From Dryococelus australis (taxonomy: Eukaryota; Arthropoda; Insecta; Phasmatodea; Phasmatidae), in NCBI GenBank assembly GCA_029891345.1, contig CM056997.1, positions 214,001,212 through 214,065,211 on the forward strand: a DNA stretch of 64,000 nt. The letters are read 5' to 3'. Position 1 is the stretch's first letter, and every line of letters begins with the position of its first letter. Below, piece by piece: positions 34,251-45,806 of this stretch. The notes beneath the pieces are model-generated. The model saw only the letters and a list, made by a program, of their open reading frames with translations. It had not been told where the DNA came from and made no database searches. Made by a program: the position numbers and the translations under genes.

Positions 34251-34544
34251 TGGGAACGGACCTAGTGTCTGACTGGCTACCGCGTGCTGCGAGATGCGCC
34301 CTATTGGCTGGGCTACTGGCTGGTTTGTGAGTTAGCACGCGCTGATTGGCCAACACTCTGTGACTCGTTAAGCTTTTTTTGCACGAGGCGAAGGAAACGC
34401 CTGGAAGCAGAACTTCAGCCAGAGCTTCAGAAAAGTTGTAAGTAAAGGTTAATAGGCTGAACAAGGCACACGGTGCCCAGTACTGAGGTTAGGCGCACCC
34501 TTTTATAGCGAAAAGATTACGTCAATAGTTCTGCTACAAAACAT
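34251..34544. other. No gene seen; repeated gattggc-type words
   Basis: Several ctattggctgg, ctgattggcc and ctgactggctac words occur between 34200 and 34350, making a local imperfect repeat of CCAAT-like boxes. Their orientation is mixed with respect to any promoter I could propose. Confidence 0.4.
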
Positions 34545-34990
34545 TACTTGAAAACCAATTTTGTGATTGGATGGTATTACTGTCTCGCTTCTTATGTATC
34601 TGCCAGCATATCAAGGACGACTGGTGTTGGAATTCTTTAATTCTGATAGACCCCAATCAGATATAAAAAATGTCTTCTCACACAGGAACAAGAGCTAGAA
34701 CCACGAGTAGGCCTATATCGCGAATTAATTCGGAGAAGAAGTAGACACAAAACACTTGTTCCTTTCCCTACTGTTGTGATTGGACGACAGTTCTTCAGAC
34801 ATGCCCCGTTTAACTGTGAGCCAATGATGAGCAGGATGTATTAGTGTGAGAGAGAAATTATCAGTTCTGTACAGAGACCTCACTTGACCACAGTAACCAA
34901 TCAGGAAACGATTATGTCTCGAGTGTATAGAGTACTGTCCACCTAGCTTCCTGCTAACTCAATCCGCGAAATACTCGGGGCTCTACCAAT
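34545..34990. mobile_element. Family D-like hAT MITE fragments (composite)
   Basis: ttctttaattctgatagaccc, tgtcttctcacacaggaac and gtgattggatgg match inner landmarks of family D. A second similar segment follows at 34740 (aaaacacttgttcctttccc, gtgattggacgacagttctt). It may be two eroded copies in tandem. Ends not found. Confidence 0.45.
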
Positions 34991-35060
34991 TGCAGACGTA
35001 TATTTTCAAATGTGCAGTTACGACGTTGAAGTATAGCATGTGGAGATATTTTCTCGCCAA

Positions 35061-35605
35061 AAAATAGGTGGTCCTAATTATGGTGGACTGCGCAACTGTA
35101 CTGTGTGATAGACTGTGTACATTGCCCAACCACCGGGTACTTAGGAACACCGAGTGAAACACCTTACTTCACAAATTCCAGCAGCACGCGCCAACAAAAT
35201 AGGTGGTCCTAATTATGGTGGACTGCGCAACTGTACTGTGTGATAGACTGTGTACATTACCCAACCACCGGGTGCTTAGGAACACCGAGTGAAACACCTT
35301 ACTTCACAGATTCCAGCAGCACGCGCCAGCAAAATAGGTGGTCCTAATTATGGTGGACTGCGCAACTGTACTGTGTGATAGACTGTGTACATTGCCCAAC
35401 CACCGGGTGCTTAGGAACACCGGGTGAAACACCTTACTTCACAGATTCCAGCAGCACGCGCCAGCAAAATAGGTGGTCCTAATTATGGTGGACTGCGCAA
35501 CTGTACTGTGTGATAGACTGTGTACATTGCCCAACCACCGAGTACTTAGGAACACCGGGTGAAACACCTTACTTCACAAATTCCAGTAGCACGCGCCAGC
35601 AAAAT
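35061..35605 (+). repeat. 135-bp tandem array, four copies
   Basis: Units start at 35061, 35196, 35331 and 35466, each beginning aaaataggtggtcctaatta and ending agcacgcgccagc. Copies differ at only a few sites (attaccc/attgccc, gggtacttag/gggtgcttag, caaatt/cagatt), so the amplification is fairly recent. The unit includes gtgtacattgcccaaccacc. No gene spans it, although one frame continues beyond it for 100 codons. Confidence 0.97.
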
Positions 35606-35852
35606 GGCCTCGCTGGCTATCAACACACCTGGACGAGACGGAAGGGCGTGGAGGTTACTTACGGCTGTACTGTAGCCTTTCATAATACGACTTTTCGCCA
35701 GACAAGATGGAACTTTTCATTCCCACGCAAATTTTGTTGTTTTTGGCGTTGCAAATTACACATTTTCGTATGCGTGGTGTACTTGGCAAAGAACTTGTTA
35801 CGTTATTACGACCAATAAGATGTATGCTTTGTGTTTTGTGACAATGATGGGT

Positions 35853-36271
35853 AAAGCCTGTTCACGATAAAGTGAGCACTTTCGAAATCAAAACTTAGCA
35901 AAAAGTCACTGCTCCTGCCTGCATATATTAACGTGCATCCTGAGTAACATGCGTCCAGTAAAGTTGGCAATGATGGATGGGAAAGTAGTTCCGTATCTTA
36001 ACGTCGAATAAAAAGTGTTAGGTAACCATGTCTGATAACTTAAATTATTTCTTTCGCTGGTTTTTTTTTCCGCTTCGAGGTGCAAAAATGAGTAGATTTG
36101 TAAATATTTACTTTTCTAATAGATTCACAATTTCACTTGACCGACGCATGAATAAAGCGATGAGGCCCATGCCAATGTTAATCTAACATACGACGGAAGA
36201 ATATACAACGTGTATACAAGTAGATTTTAAACACGGCTTTCAAAACCGCTCATTTTATCATGAACAACCTA
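35853..36271. mobile_element. MITE family A, long form, reversed
   Basis: The left end aagcctgttcacgataaagtgagcac and the right end ggctttcaaaaccgctcattttatcatgaacaacctat are the family ends. The interior (caagtagatttt, acttgaccgacgc, aacgtcgaataaaaagtg) is the reverse of the copy at 33661. About 2.2 kb separates the two opposite-facing long copies. Confidence 0.88.
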
Positions 36272-37185
36272 TAGTGATCATAATGTAGAGCAGTAGCATG
36301 GTTTAGGAATCAGATACCCACAGGGAATAGCAGCGGGCACTTAGCCTTGCAGAGTACAGTGCCCGTCAAATAACATTCCTGTGCTACATGTAGACAATTG
36401 TCTACATTAAGCATGAAAGGGTTAAAAACAATTATCTGCGCCCGTACAGTTTTGTTTTTAAAATATTAAGTTTATCCTAAGAGAAAAAAAGGAGGAGAAA
36501 ATAGAAAAGGGTACAGTCGTTGATCGCGTGTAATGAAATACCACTGTTACAGATGTAATTTGCAGCGGGAGCACTGCACGCAGGTACGGCGCCTCGCGCA
36601 TAGGGGCGACGGGGCGCAGGTCGCACTTGTTATTGTCGCCCGTATCCCTCTGCCTCGAACGCGAAAAAAAAATCTCGGTGCTATGTACTTTTAACCTCGA
36701 GATCTTAAAAGCCGATGCAAAATGAAAGTTTTCTTTTTTCACGTGCAACGTAAAACGTACGTTTCCTGGCTGTTTTTGTAATGCGGTCTGTATTTTGTAC
36801 AGTTGGTGTAGGGCGAAGCCATTGTTCTACAATGGAAGGAGATTGGCCCGAAGCAAAGCTAGCCAGGAGCTATGGTAATGTTACTCGACGCGAACAGGGC
36901 ACCAAGAGAAATCGGCTGGTTCTGCTGCGCACATACACTAAAGGCGGGAGGAAATAGCGGCTCCTGGATTACCAGCCACGCACGCACTGCCACCCAACTC
37001 TCTCCCCCCACCCCCACCCCCGTCCAGGAGTACGTCGAGCCACCCTCCCTCGGCCATCAGATTTCACCCAGCAAGCACGAGCGGCCCAACACTGCCACTT
37101 GTCGCTATTGCACCAGCGGGACTTCGCATTCCCTTGAATTATCTGACAACCCCTCGACTTTAACAGTAGAATGAAATACACAGAG
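36272..37185. other. No gene seen; perfect 20-bp palindrome at 36388-36407
   Basis: The palindrome is ATGTAGACAATTGTCTACAT. Downstream, 36500-37180, the DNA becomes GC-richer with short overlapping frames on both strands. No coding signal is convincing. Confidence 0.5.
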
Positions 37186-38261
37186 CTGGGGCACCTGGAT
37201 GCTGGATGCGAAGCCGCGGCAGACATCTTGGATTTCCTCTTTTACCATTTTCCCCTCAAAAATACCTAAAAATTTCCATTTCTCCTTAGAAATTTCCCGA
37301 ATCCCCCTCAAAACCAGCAAAATGTCCCATAAAAAATACACTTTGCGTAACGTGGAAAGTATTTGCTCAGTGCGGAGGAATGTGGAAAGAATTGTTCAAC
37401 AGCCCGCCAGATCGTGCAATCATATACCAGCACGCCACGCTCTATCATTCCATGCCAGCACCATCCATCTTGTCTGACTAGCCATCTTGCCTGAAGAATG
37501 TTCGAGTTAATTGCCCCGTCACACAATTTCATGCTCAACCTTGTTAAAAAGTATATATTATAAGATCTATGCCAAGTAGGCATATGCTAAGGACAGTAAT
37601 ACCAATCACACATACATATAAGCAAACTGTACACATACTAATCGCTCTTATGCTAATCGCACACACGTCAATCATCCCGCCATCTTGCCTTCGTCCCCGC
37701 CATCTTGGATTCCCGCCCACGCATGCTATATCCTTGGTTTTCTCATATTCCTTCTGGTCTCGATTTCTCTCTCTCTCTCTCTTGCAATTTACAGCCCCCC
37801 CCCCCCCCCGCCCCCTCCTCCCATGATTCTCGCGCTTGCCTCTAGAGTGTGCCAAGTTGTTGCTTTTCACGTCCTCTATCTTTAATTCCCGCGCCCACCA
37901 CCAGAATGCGTGAAGTTGTACGTGCACAGCTAGGGGCGCTGGTATCGATGCGGCCACTTTGTGTACGTTGGTTCACTCGTAGCCTGCAGGGGCGCGCTAG
38001 CATCATGGATTGTAGTTCAAATGGTGGCCGCCAGGAGAGCTGGAAATTATATTTAGTTAGTAGTTGTTTTCGTAACTCAAAAAAATGCCAGAGGCATGCG
38101 GGAACTTTCCGGCGCCCCTTTAAGTCGGCAGTCGAGCGTCCTTTAACCACATTCGTGAGCGCACACTTCTGTGCGGCCAACTTGCCCATGCATTCAGCGC
38201 GGCACGGAGCGAAGCGAAGCCAGCCCAGCCCATGCACGCTAGCCTAGAGTCGCAACGTGCG
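37186..38261. other. Possible unclassified element rich in catcttg words; C15 tract
   Basis: gccatcttg/gacatcttgg words occur at about 37223, 37467, 37481, 37680 and 37700, reminiscent of the foldback element's arms but without matching order. A C15 run lies at 37795-37809 beside a ctctctct tract. From 37900 to 38250 the DNA is GC-rich, with 130-codon frames on opposite strands at the same place, a sign of base composition rather than genes. Confidence 0.4.
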
Positions 38262-38710
38262 CGTGTCAAGTACACCTTAAGCTCACTTAAACGCATAGTC
38301 GCCTGTAGTTTCCGAACTTTTTAAGATACAGCCACCAAATTCATAATATAGGCATCACCCCTGATGTCGAATAGGGTGGTAGAGTAAATTACGCCTTAAG
38401 CTGCCGTATAAGCATAGTCGGCAATAATTTTAGAACTCTTTAAGATATAATCACTAACCATCTCCCTTTTGATGAAACCATATTCATCAAATTTAAATCA
38501 TACACACCGCTCCCAACATAGAACAGGGCAGCTGGGTCAATTATGCATTAATCCCACTTATAAACATATATGCCTATCATATCTTATCCGCAAAAGACAC
38601 TACCGTCAAATTCATATCAAAGGTATTATTCCTGATGCAATGATGCGATAAGGATAATTAGGTCCCTAAGCATAGTAGGGCAGGATTTCTGAACTATTTA
38701 ATTTCGGATA
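38262..38710 (+). repeat. Diverged tandem repeats, period roughly 120-150 bp
   Basis: The series c(c/g)ccttaagct..., gcatagtcg, aattttagaactctttaagata and ccaaattcataatataggcat...cctgatg recurs three to four times with increasing divergence (about 38272, 38390, 38520, 38650). It is an old array or a transposon with internal repeats. Confidence 0.6.
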
Positions 38711-39084
38711 ACATGTAATAATCAGCCATATATGAAAAAGAATAAAGGCAAGTAGGTATACATACAATTGTGTTGCAAGCATGTCGTAGTAGTTAGTAGT
38801 TACTAATGCATGTAGGAATGTAGGGGACTTAAAATAGCAAACATACGTGTTGGTCCGCGCGCACTGTCAATCACCCACCACCACGCTCGTAGTCTGCTAG
38901 CACGTGTGTAATATTAGCACGGGTAACATGCAACAAACATCCATACACGAAAAAGTTAAGGTATACACAATCACACCGCGAGCAAGATGCATGTAGTCGT
39001 CGTTGGTCAGCAAAGACTATCGCCGAGTCATAAACTGTATTATCAAATAATAAAAGTATAAGTTACAGTCCGCTCGTGGTTACA
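38711..39084. other. No gene seen
   Basis: AT-rich unique sequence leading into repeat F. Confidence 0.5.
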
Positions 39085-40860
39085 CCCAACTTTTCTGAAG
39101 GCCTGCTAAAGTTCTACTTTCAGACTATTACTCTGCCTCGCGCAAACAGAGCTTAACTCAGTCGGGAAAATTAGACCAGACACACATCGCACCGCATTTG
39201 TGCGCACTAAGTTGTACTTTCAGACTATTACTCTGCCTCGCGCAAACAGAGCTTAACTCAGTCGGGAAAATTAGACCAGACACACATCGCACCGCATTCG
39301 TGCGCACTAAGTTCTACTTTCAGACTATTACTCTGCCTCGCGCAAACAGAGCTTAACTCAGTCGGGAAAATTAGACCAGACACACATCGCACCGCATTCG
39401 TGCGCACTAAGTTCTACTTTCAGACTATTACTCTGCCTCGCGCAAACAGAGCTTAACTCAGCCGGGAAAATTAGACCAGACACACATCGCACCGCATTCG
39501 TGCGCACTAATTTCTACTTTCAGACTATTACTCTGCCTCGCGCAAACAGAGCTTAACTCAGTCGGGAAAATTAGACCAGACACACATCGCACCGCATTCG
39601 TGCGCACTAAGTTCTACTTTCAGACTATTACTCTGCCTCGCGCAAACAGAGCTTAACTCAGTCGGGAAAATTAGACCAGACACACATCGCACCGCATTTG
39701 TGCGCACTAAGTTGTACTTTCAGACTATTACTCTGCCTCGCGCAAACAGAGCTTAACACAGTCGGGAAAATTAGACCAGAGACACATCGCACCGCATTCG
39801 TGCGCACTAAGTTCTACTTTCAGACTATTACTCTGCCTCGCGCAAACAGAGCTTAACTCAGTCGGGAAAATTAGACCAGATAAACATCGCACCGCATTTG
39901 TGCGCACTAAGTTCTACTTTCAGACTATTACTCTGCCTCGCGCAAACAGAGCTTAACTCAGTCGGGAAAATTAGACCAGACACACATCGCACCGCATTTG
40001 TGCGCACTAAGTTGTACTTTCAGACTATTACTCTGCCTCGCGCAAACAGAGCTTAACTCAGTCGGGAAAATTAGACCAGACACACATCGCACCGCATTTG
40101 TGCGCACTAAGTTGTACTTTCAGACTATTACTCTGCCTCGCGCAAACAGAGCTTAACACAGTCGGGAAAATTAGACCAGAGACACATCGCACCGCAGTCG
40201 TGCGCACTAAGTTCTACTTTCAGACTATTACTCTGCCTCGCGCAAACAGAGCTTAACTCAGTCGGGAAAATTAGACCAGACACACATCGCACCGCATTCG
40301 TGCGCACTAAGTTCTACTTTCAGACTATTACTCTGCCTCGCGCAAACAGAGCTTAACTCAGTCGGGAAAATTAGACCAGACACACATCGCACCGCATTTG
40401 TGCGCACTAAGTTGTACTTTCAGACTATTACTCTGCCTCGCGCAAACAGAGCTTAACTCAGTCGGGAAAATTAGACCAGACACACATCGCACCGCATTTG
40501 TGCGCACTAAGTTGTACTTTCAGACTATTACTCTGCCTCGCGCAAACAGAGCTTAACTCAGTCGGGAAAATTAGACCAGACACACATCGCACCGCATTCG
40601 TGCGCACTAAGTTCTACTTTCAGACTATTACTCTGCCTCGCGCAAACAGAGCTTAACTCAGTCGGGAAAATTAGACCAGACACACATCGCACCGCATTCG
40701 TGCGCACTAAGTTCTACTTTCAGACTATTACTCTGCCTCGCGCAAACAGAGCTTAACTCAGTCGGGAAAATTAGACCAGAGAAACATCGCACCGCATTCG
40801 TGCGCACTAAGTTTAATAACATTTTACTTGAGAAATAGTTCTTATAATTTGTTATTCCAC
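39085..40860 (+). mobile_element. Repeat family F, copy 4, carrying an internal satellite expansion
   Basis: It opens with aacttttctgaaggcctgctaaagttctac, as in the copies at 9298 and 14683. After the array it closes with the family continuation gtgcgcactaagtttaataac and gaaatagttctt. Only the inner 100-bp segment is multiplied; the flanking parts of the element occur once. The element itself is non-coding as far as can be seen. Confidence 0.85.
39111..40813 (+). repeat. 100-bp satellite array, 17 units
   Basis: The 17 units are exactly 100 bp apart, each starting gttctactttcagactatta and ending catcgcaccgcattcgtgcg cactaa. Variable sites include gttC/Gtac, attC/Tg and acT/Acagtc. Units 7 and 11 share the rare acacag plus gacacatc combination. 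An attTg unit is usually followed by a gttGtac unit. This linkage suggests duplication of blocks of several units. No indels were seen among units. Confidence 0.97.
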
Positions 40861-40898
40861 ATTTCATGTTGGTAGACTAATCATAACGAGAATGGGTA

Positions 40899-41156
40899 TA
40901 GGCTATTCACGGTAAAGTGTGCTCTTTTGAAAGCCCCTCATCTGGAATAATAGTCAATAAATATATTTTATTTTGACGTAGATGTTAACTTCATAGTGTG
41001 GGGGGATGTACAACTGCGTTTATTACTTATTATGCTTATTACTTATTATGCTAATTTTTACTTTTAAAAGCCTGGTTAAAGGCTTAAAAAAAAAAAATCC
41101 GAAAGAAAAAGTAACTAGGAGCCTCGAAAGTCCTTCCTTTACTGTGAACAGGCTTA
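40899..41156. mobile_element. MITE family A, short form (about 258 bp)
   Basis: The left end is taggctattcacggtaaagtg and the right end is ctcgaaagtccttcctttactgtgaacaggctta. Internal aataatagtcaataaatata and aaaaagtaactagga match the copy at 22003. A short duplication, tattacttattatgct, occurs in the middle. Confidence 0.88.
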
Positions 41157-42404
41157 CAGGCTTATAGGGGTGCTTACGTAATACCAACATTACTCGCACT
41201 TTTTGTCCAAAAAAAGGCACGCATACACACATCTAGCTTCCTCGGGATTCAAACCTTGTGGACCTATGAGGGGGGGGGGGGGGGAGACTTAGTCACGCTC
41301 CTCCCTGCATGGCTGCAGCCTTTCTACTGTTACTCGCGGACGCGTACACCGCTCTTTTCTCATTTCACTGGACCAGTGCGGATCCCGTGACAGGCGTACG
41401 ATCTGTCGCTCACTCCGGCGTGAAGAGCTAGTAAAGCTTAAAAAAAATGCTCACAGAACACGACACTATACGTATCTAAAACTACCCTTGTTATGCAAGT
41501 AAAACAAGTTGGTCTCGAATTACAGGAAGGACGCACCTGGGATGGCGATTCTCAAACGCCCTGCCATTTCTCACAACATTCCAACAGCAGGCTACGTACT
41601 CACCTCAACTCACTCGACAATCGGTTTTCGGCAAAACAAACACTGGATCTTTACAACTGGCTGAAACTCTATACGATTAATCAGATTGTCATTATTTCAA
41701 TCACACAAGAGAAAGAAACGTATTTCTGTTGATAAAATACAATGCATGATTAATTAAGGCAAGCAATGATAACTTAAGAATTTTTGGGAACCTATTTTGT
41801 TAATATCTATACAAAGGAAAACGAATATAGTTGGTAGTTTTAATTGTAAAGTCATTTCACCACACCATTATAGGGCACACATGACCCTCCTTTGTCGGCC
41901 CTGTGGCCTTTACCTGATGTTAAGATTCTCTGGTTTCAGCAATCTCCCCTCCCCTTACACCATTCTCCTTTTCCCCCGCGGGGAATAACGTCTCGGATTA
42001 ACACGTTAACCAATATTCAGGGTCACAACCTAGGTTCTTGGGCGAACTTCAGCCCCAAAGGGTTGACTAAATATGCAAGTTTCCAAGCAAGGGTTCTACT
42101 GGGCGACGCGAGGTACAGTCCTGTGCCCAGAATAAGAGCGCCGCGGTCCTTGTCGCTTACGAGTGGTACAATCGCGTCCCCGTAAGTGAGATCACTGAAC
42201 CCACGACACACATGCGAACTAGCACTGTTATGTTCGTTATGATGAACTGTCCCAATGTACAGTTTCTTGAGCGAGTCAATTTCGCGGACTAATTACAGAT
42301 CTCCACTGAGATACGAGGTGCTGTTGCAACAATATGCCATCGATTCAGCAGTCTGTAGCCAACAAATAAATTATATTTCAAACAACAGAACTTCCCTAAT
42401 ACAT
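41157..42404. other. No gene seen; G15 tract
   Basis: A 15-base G run lies at 41270-41284. From 41920 to 42190 the DNA is GC-richer with two opposite frames of 60-100 codons and no known domain. Confidence 0.5.
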
Positions 42405-42646
42405 TCGGACACCTGTTTTTCGTCATTGGATTAATTTAACAGTCAGGCTTCCTAGTTGCCTGAAAGTAAATCAAGGACGTATAGTGTCAGAGTAATATCA
42501 TTCTGACCGACCCACTCAGGTACGCAATGTCTCGTCACACAGTTACGTGGTCAATACACAAGGAAATTTGCAATTGTGCATGTGGGGGGTGGGGGGTTAA
42601 ATCTAGACCTCGCATGAATCTTATAGCGAAAAACAAGTGGACCTAC
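42405..42646. mobile_element. hAT-like MITE, family D, eroded
   Basis: The left end cacctgtttttcgtcattgg and right end tatagcgaaaaacaagtggacctac form an imperfect inverted pair. Internal ggacgtatagtgtcagagtaatatcattctgacc matches family D. A gggggtggggg stretch has appeared near 42582. Confidence 0.65.
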
Positions 42647-44099
42647 TAATTCATTAGAACACCGCGTCCTGCTAGGTTTCAAAATATTTTACATATTCCA
42701 GCCAAAGTGCATCGTTTGTTCATTGGCTGCTGCCTAGGTGAGAAGCCTGTTCCCTTGTGACTCCACAGGATTGGCACACACAAATATATATTGTTTAGGC
42801 TATTCAGTGACGTAAATATTTTCAGGGCCTTTCGGGTAAATATAGCTCAATGAATAGCAAATGCTGTGCACACGTACGCGTGTCTACAGTATTCTCTACT
42901 ATACATTATAGTATTCATTTTTCATGACAATAACAATGTTTATTTTTAGTTACACAAGATCACTGTGTCGTTAACCCTCGCCCGAATTTCTCGTCCATCT
43001 TCTTGCGTGTCGCAACGAAAGACGTTTTTATTCCAACAATAATTATAAAACACAAGTCTCTGTTGTTAGATTGAACACACAACAGCCGCAGTTATGGAAC
43101 AACAGCAAGCCTGCCTGAGCCAACAGCTCCAAAAAAAAAAAAACATTCCGGTTTCTATAACCTCAAAAATAAAAGCAGGAATACTAAGTCCAGGAATTTG
43201 GAAGTTCTTCAGTTACAGTTCAAGTACCTGAACAGCTTCCAAAGCAGCTAAGTTAGGACCGTATGACTTCGTCTATTCAATAGTCTGTAGACAAGGATTC
43301 ATATTCTCACATATACTCGACCCTCGGCAATTTGTTAATTGGTTCCTCTAAACTAAACAGCCAGCTATTTCATATTACCGTCGAGTACTGTGTCCCAGAA
43401 TTCGGCAACACAATACGCTCCAAACATATGCGCGGTTTTTAATACTTTCTTCATAGGGCTACATAGTGACTGTCTCTGTATGACCCTGGGACAAAAATAA
43501 TCAACGATGGGATGGATCCAAACACATGCAACCAAGCGAGAAGATAAATCGGGTTATGACAACGGCAAAAACCAACAGACTAACGATATCCAGTCGAATG
43601 CAAACACATGTGAAGTCTAGCGTGTTGCTAAGTAAGACGAATATCGCATATATCTACTTATAAACTGTGATCCACTTGTAAAGGCTTGCTTGAAAACTAG
43701 CTTGGTCTCAAATGAAATAGAGGCATTCCGGTCTTTAATGACCTAGGTTTTTCTAAGATTGATTTATACAACGACAATTCCTCGAAGCACATAACTTCAC
43801 TATCACATAAACACTTCCGGACGCTGTGTATGTACATTTGCTGGCATTCGAAACACACTACAATCGTGTCAGAACGTCATTTCTACTAGTCACTGTTCTC
43901 CCATTTACTGCATTCTTATTGATCCTACATGTTCGCACGACTTTGGACGCGTTAACAGCAGTCCCCCAATGGAGTGTCCTGCATTCAAATATACCTACCT
44001 ATGTGACTGGTAATGCAATTTATATTTTTCATTTTAATTGTTACAAACATTTATGTTTATTTAATAACCTAAATCTTTACATTCTAATTTGAATTTGTA
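42647..44099. other. No gene seen
   Basis: AT-rich unique sequence with a poly-A run at about 43132. An 88-codon frame at 43826-44092 has no recognisable motif. Confidence 0.5.
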
Positions 44100-44465
44100 G
44101 AAAATCACTGATTCGCAGTGAAATTCAACTACTTGAATCTGTGAAAATGGATCCACTTATAATCACTGGAAAACCACTGATTGTTTCAGTGAAAGAATTT
44201 TACTGAGTTAGTAAATGACGTGAAACAATTTCGCTGATTAAATAAATGACGGCCAACTGCAGCGACAAATTAAATATTGTTTTTTTTTTAATTTAACAAA
44301 ATTAGTATGAGAAATAAACGCATTTACGATAGTTTACTATTTATATTGCGCAATTTACCGTAAATTAAAAACGTAAAAAATCTTCCACAGGTGGCCGTGA
44401 TTGAACATACACGCCCTCTCCACTTCGCTTTTAGGCCGCTTGTACACGTTGCTTGACTGCCAATT
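44100..44465 (-). mobile_element. tRNA-derived SINE family G, copy 2
   Basis: The reverse complement carries the family series gagagggcgtg, ttcaatcacggccacc, acggtaaattgcgcaatat, aaatagtaaactatcgtaaa, tcgctgcagttggccgtca, and cactgaaacaatcagtgg. It is more complete at the 3' side than at the tRNA-like head, where the A box is unclear. Confidence 0.65.
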
Positions 44466-44971
44466 TTTCATGCTGTTTAATTAGTCCATCAGTCAAAAGA
44501 TAAATCACTGAAAAGCAGTGATTAAAAGACTGATGAATCAGTGGAAATGTCACCGAATCAATAAGTTAAGGAAAATTGGCATTTTTTTTTTCACATACGC
44601 ATCACTTAAATTTACTGAAGTGATTGTTGAATCAGCCAAGTATTGTTAACTGATTGAAACTGTGAAATTCTCTCCGATTCAGATTTATAGTGAAAATGTC
44701 CACTTTCATTTATGCGTCCTGATAGACACAGATGCTTACAATACTAGGGAGGGACCTGAGACTACAGGGGCGGAACAGCCAGTTATACCGCGAAATTCAG
44801 TCGCACGCGCAAACAAAATAAAGTTGCCGATCGGCAATACTTAGCAATGCCGTTCGTCCATCAGCGTCTGGTAACACAAGTACCTGCCCACCGGCCACCA
44901 TTCAGATGCAAGATCCGGTTCACAGCCTCGAGTACCCAATCAGGTAACGGACACGCCCATATCGAAGCTGA
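44466..44971. other. No gene seen; dense atcagtga words
   Basis: From 44490 to 44690 the words atcactgaaa, agcagtgatt, gaatcagtgg, ctgattgaaac recur in both orientations, like the tail of SINE G. This is probably a decayed, rearranged tail of that family. Confidence 0.5.
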
Positions 44972-45207
44972 GTGGGCAGCTCTTACCATCGAGGTCTTGA
45001 GAGCCGAAGAAGGTGAAGCGAAGTAAGTATGGCGCAGCACCGCAATGCAGGGGGAACGGGGCGGCACGGGAGCTCCCAGGGAAAACTCGCCGACCAACGG
45101 CATCGTCAGTCTCGTGTCAGATGCGAAAATCCGGGGGCGACCCCGCCGGGGATGGAACGCGGTTTGGGAGGTGAGCAGTCTAACCGCCACACCACCTGTA
45201 TACTTAG
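44972..45207 (-). mobile_element. tRNA-derived SINE, opposite in direction to its neighbour
   Basis: Minus-strand reading gives ggtggtgtggcggttagactgctc (A box region), then B-box-like gcgttccatccccggc, gatttt cgcatctgac, ctcccagggaaaactcgcc reversed body, and the tail tcggctctcaagacctcgatgg. Together with the SINE at 45540 it forms a head-to-head pair. Confidence 0.85.
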
Positions 45208-45539
45208 ATACTCTGTGCGAAGGCGGTGTACAAGCAGGAACAGTTCTCTCTCCGTACTTCCACCCCTGGCCCACAGTGCCACCCCCTGAACCCCCTTTAG
45301 AGAGCGAAGGTGGCACACTGGCGTGACAGTAATGGCGGCGAACTTGCACCCTCTTACACAGGTGAGGCCCCTTACATCGCCGATCTGCAGGGAGAGACTG
45401 TCTATTGATCCTCCTTCGCCCACCCTTAGTAAGCCCATTGCCCTTACGGCGAACAACGACCGCTTGTCGCAGATCGCAAAGTCGAAATAACGACCACTCA
45501 TGATCCCCCGCAACTTCTCTGGTGCCACCACAGAACATG
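45208..45539. other. Spacer between head-to-head SINEs
   Basis: Unique, GC-richer DNA. A minus-strand frame of 225 codons runs across this spacer and the adjoining SINE and is not accepted as a gene. The last bases include the left target duplication (45527-45539) of the next SINE. Confidence 0.5.
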
Positions 45540-45793
45540 GGGCCGCGGTGGCCGAGCGGTTAGACTGCTCACCTTCCACCAAGGCAAACCGGGTTCCATC
45601 CCCGGCCGGGTCACTCCTGGATTTTCGCTAATTGGGAATCGTGCCGGACGATGCCGCTGGTCGGCGGGTTTTCTCGAGGATCTCACGTTTCCCCTGCTCT
45701 TGCATTCCGGCGCTGCTCCATTCTAGCCTCATTTTACCCCAATCGGCTCTCAAGACCTTGTTAATAGCCGCCCAAATCTCCGAAATCAATTTA
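45540..45793 (+). mobile_element. Full-length tRNA-derived SINE
   Basis: This is the best copy in the window. It has A-box-like gtggccgagcggttagactg, B-box-like gggttccatccccggcc, gtcactcctggattttcgc, gccggacgatgccgctggtcgg, ttgcattccggcgctgctcc and the tail ccaatcggctctcaagacc. accacagaacatg (45527-45539) and accacagaatatg (45794-45806) are a 13-bp target duplication with one mismatch. The intact boxes suggest pol III transcription is possible. Confidence 0.93.
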
Positions 45794-45806
45794 ACCACAG
45801 AATATG

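Noticed and set aside
44861-45538. 225-codon minus-strand open frame, the longest in the window
   Set aside because: It runs across a SINE and its spacer in GC-richer DNA, has overlapping frames on both strands and no recognisable domain. The portion over the SINE is the usual chance translation of that family.
45498-45686. Frame with NPGVTRPGMEPGLPWW-type sequence
   Set aside because: This is the antisense translation of the SINE head and body. Such strings are common in automated insect gene sets but are not genes.
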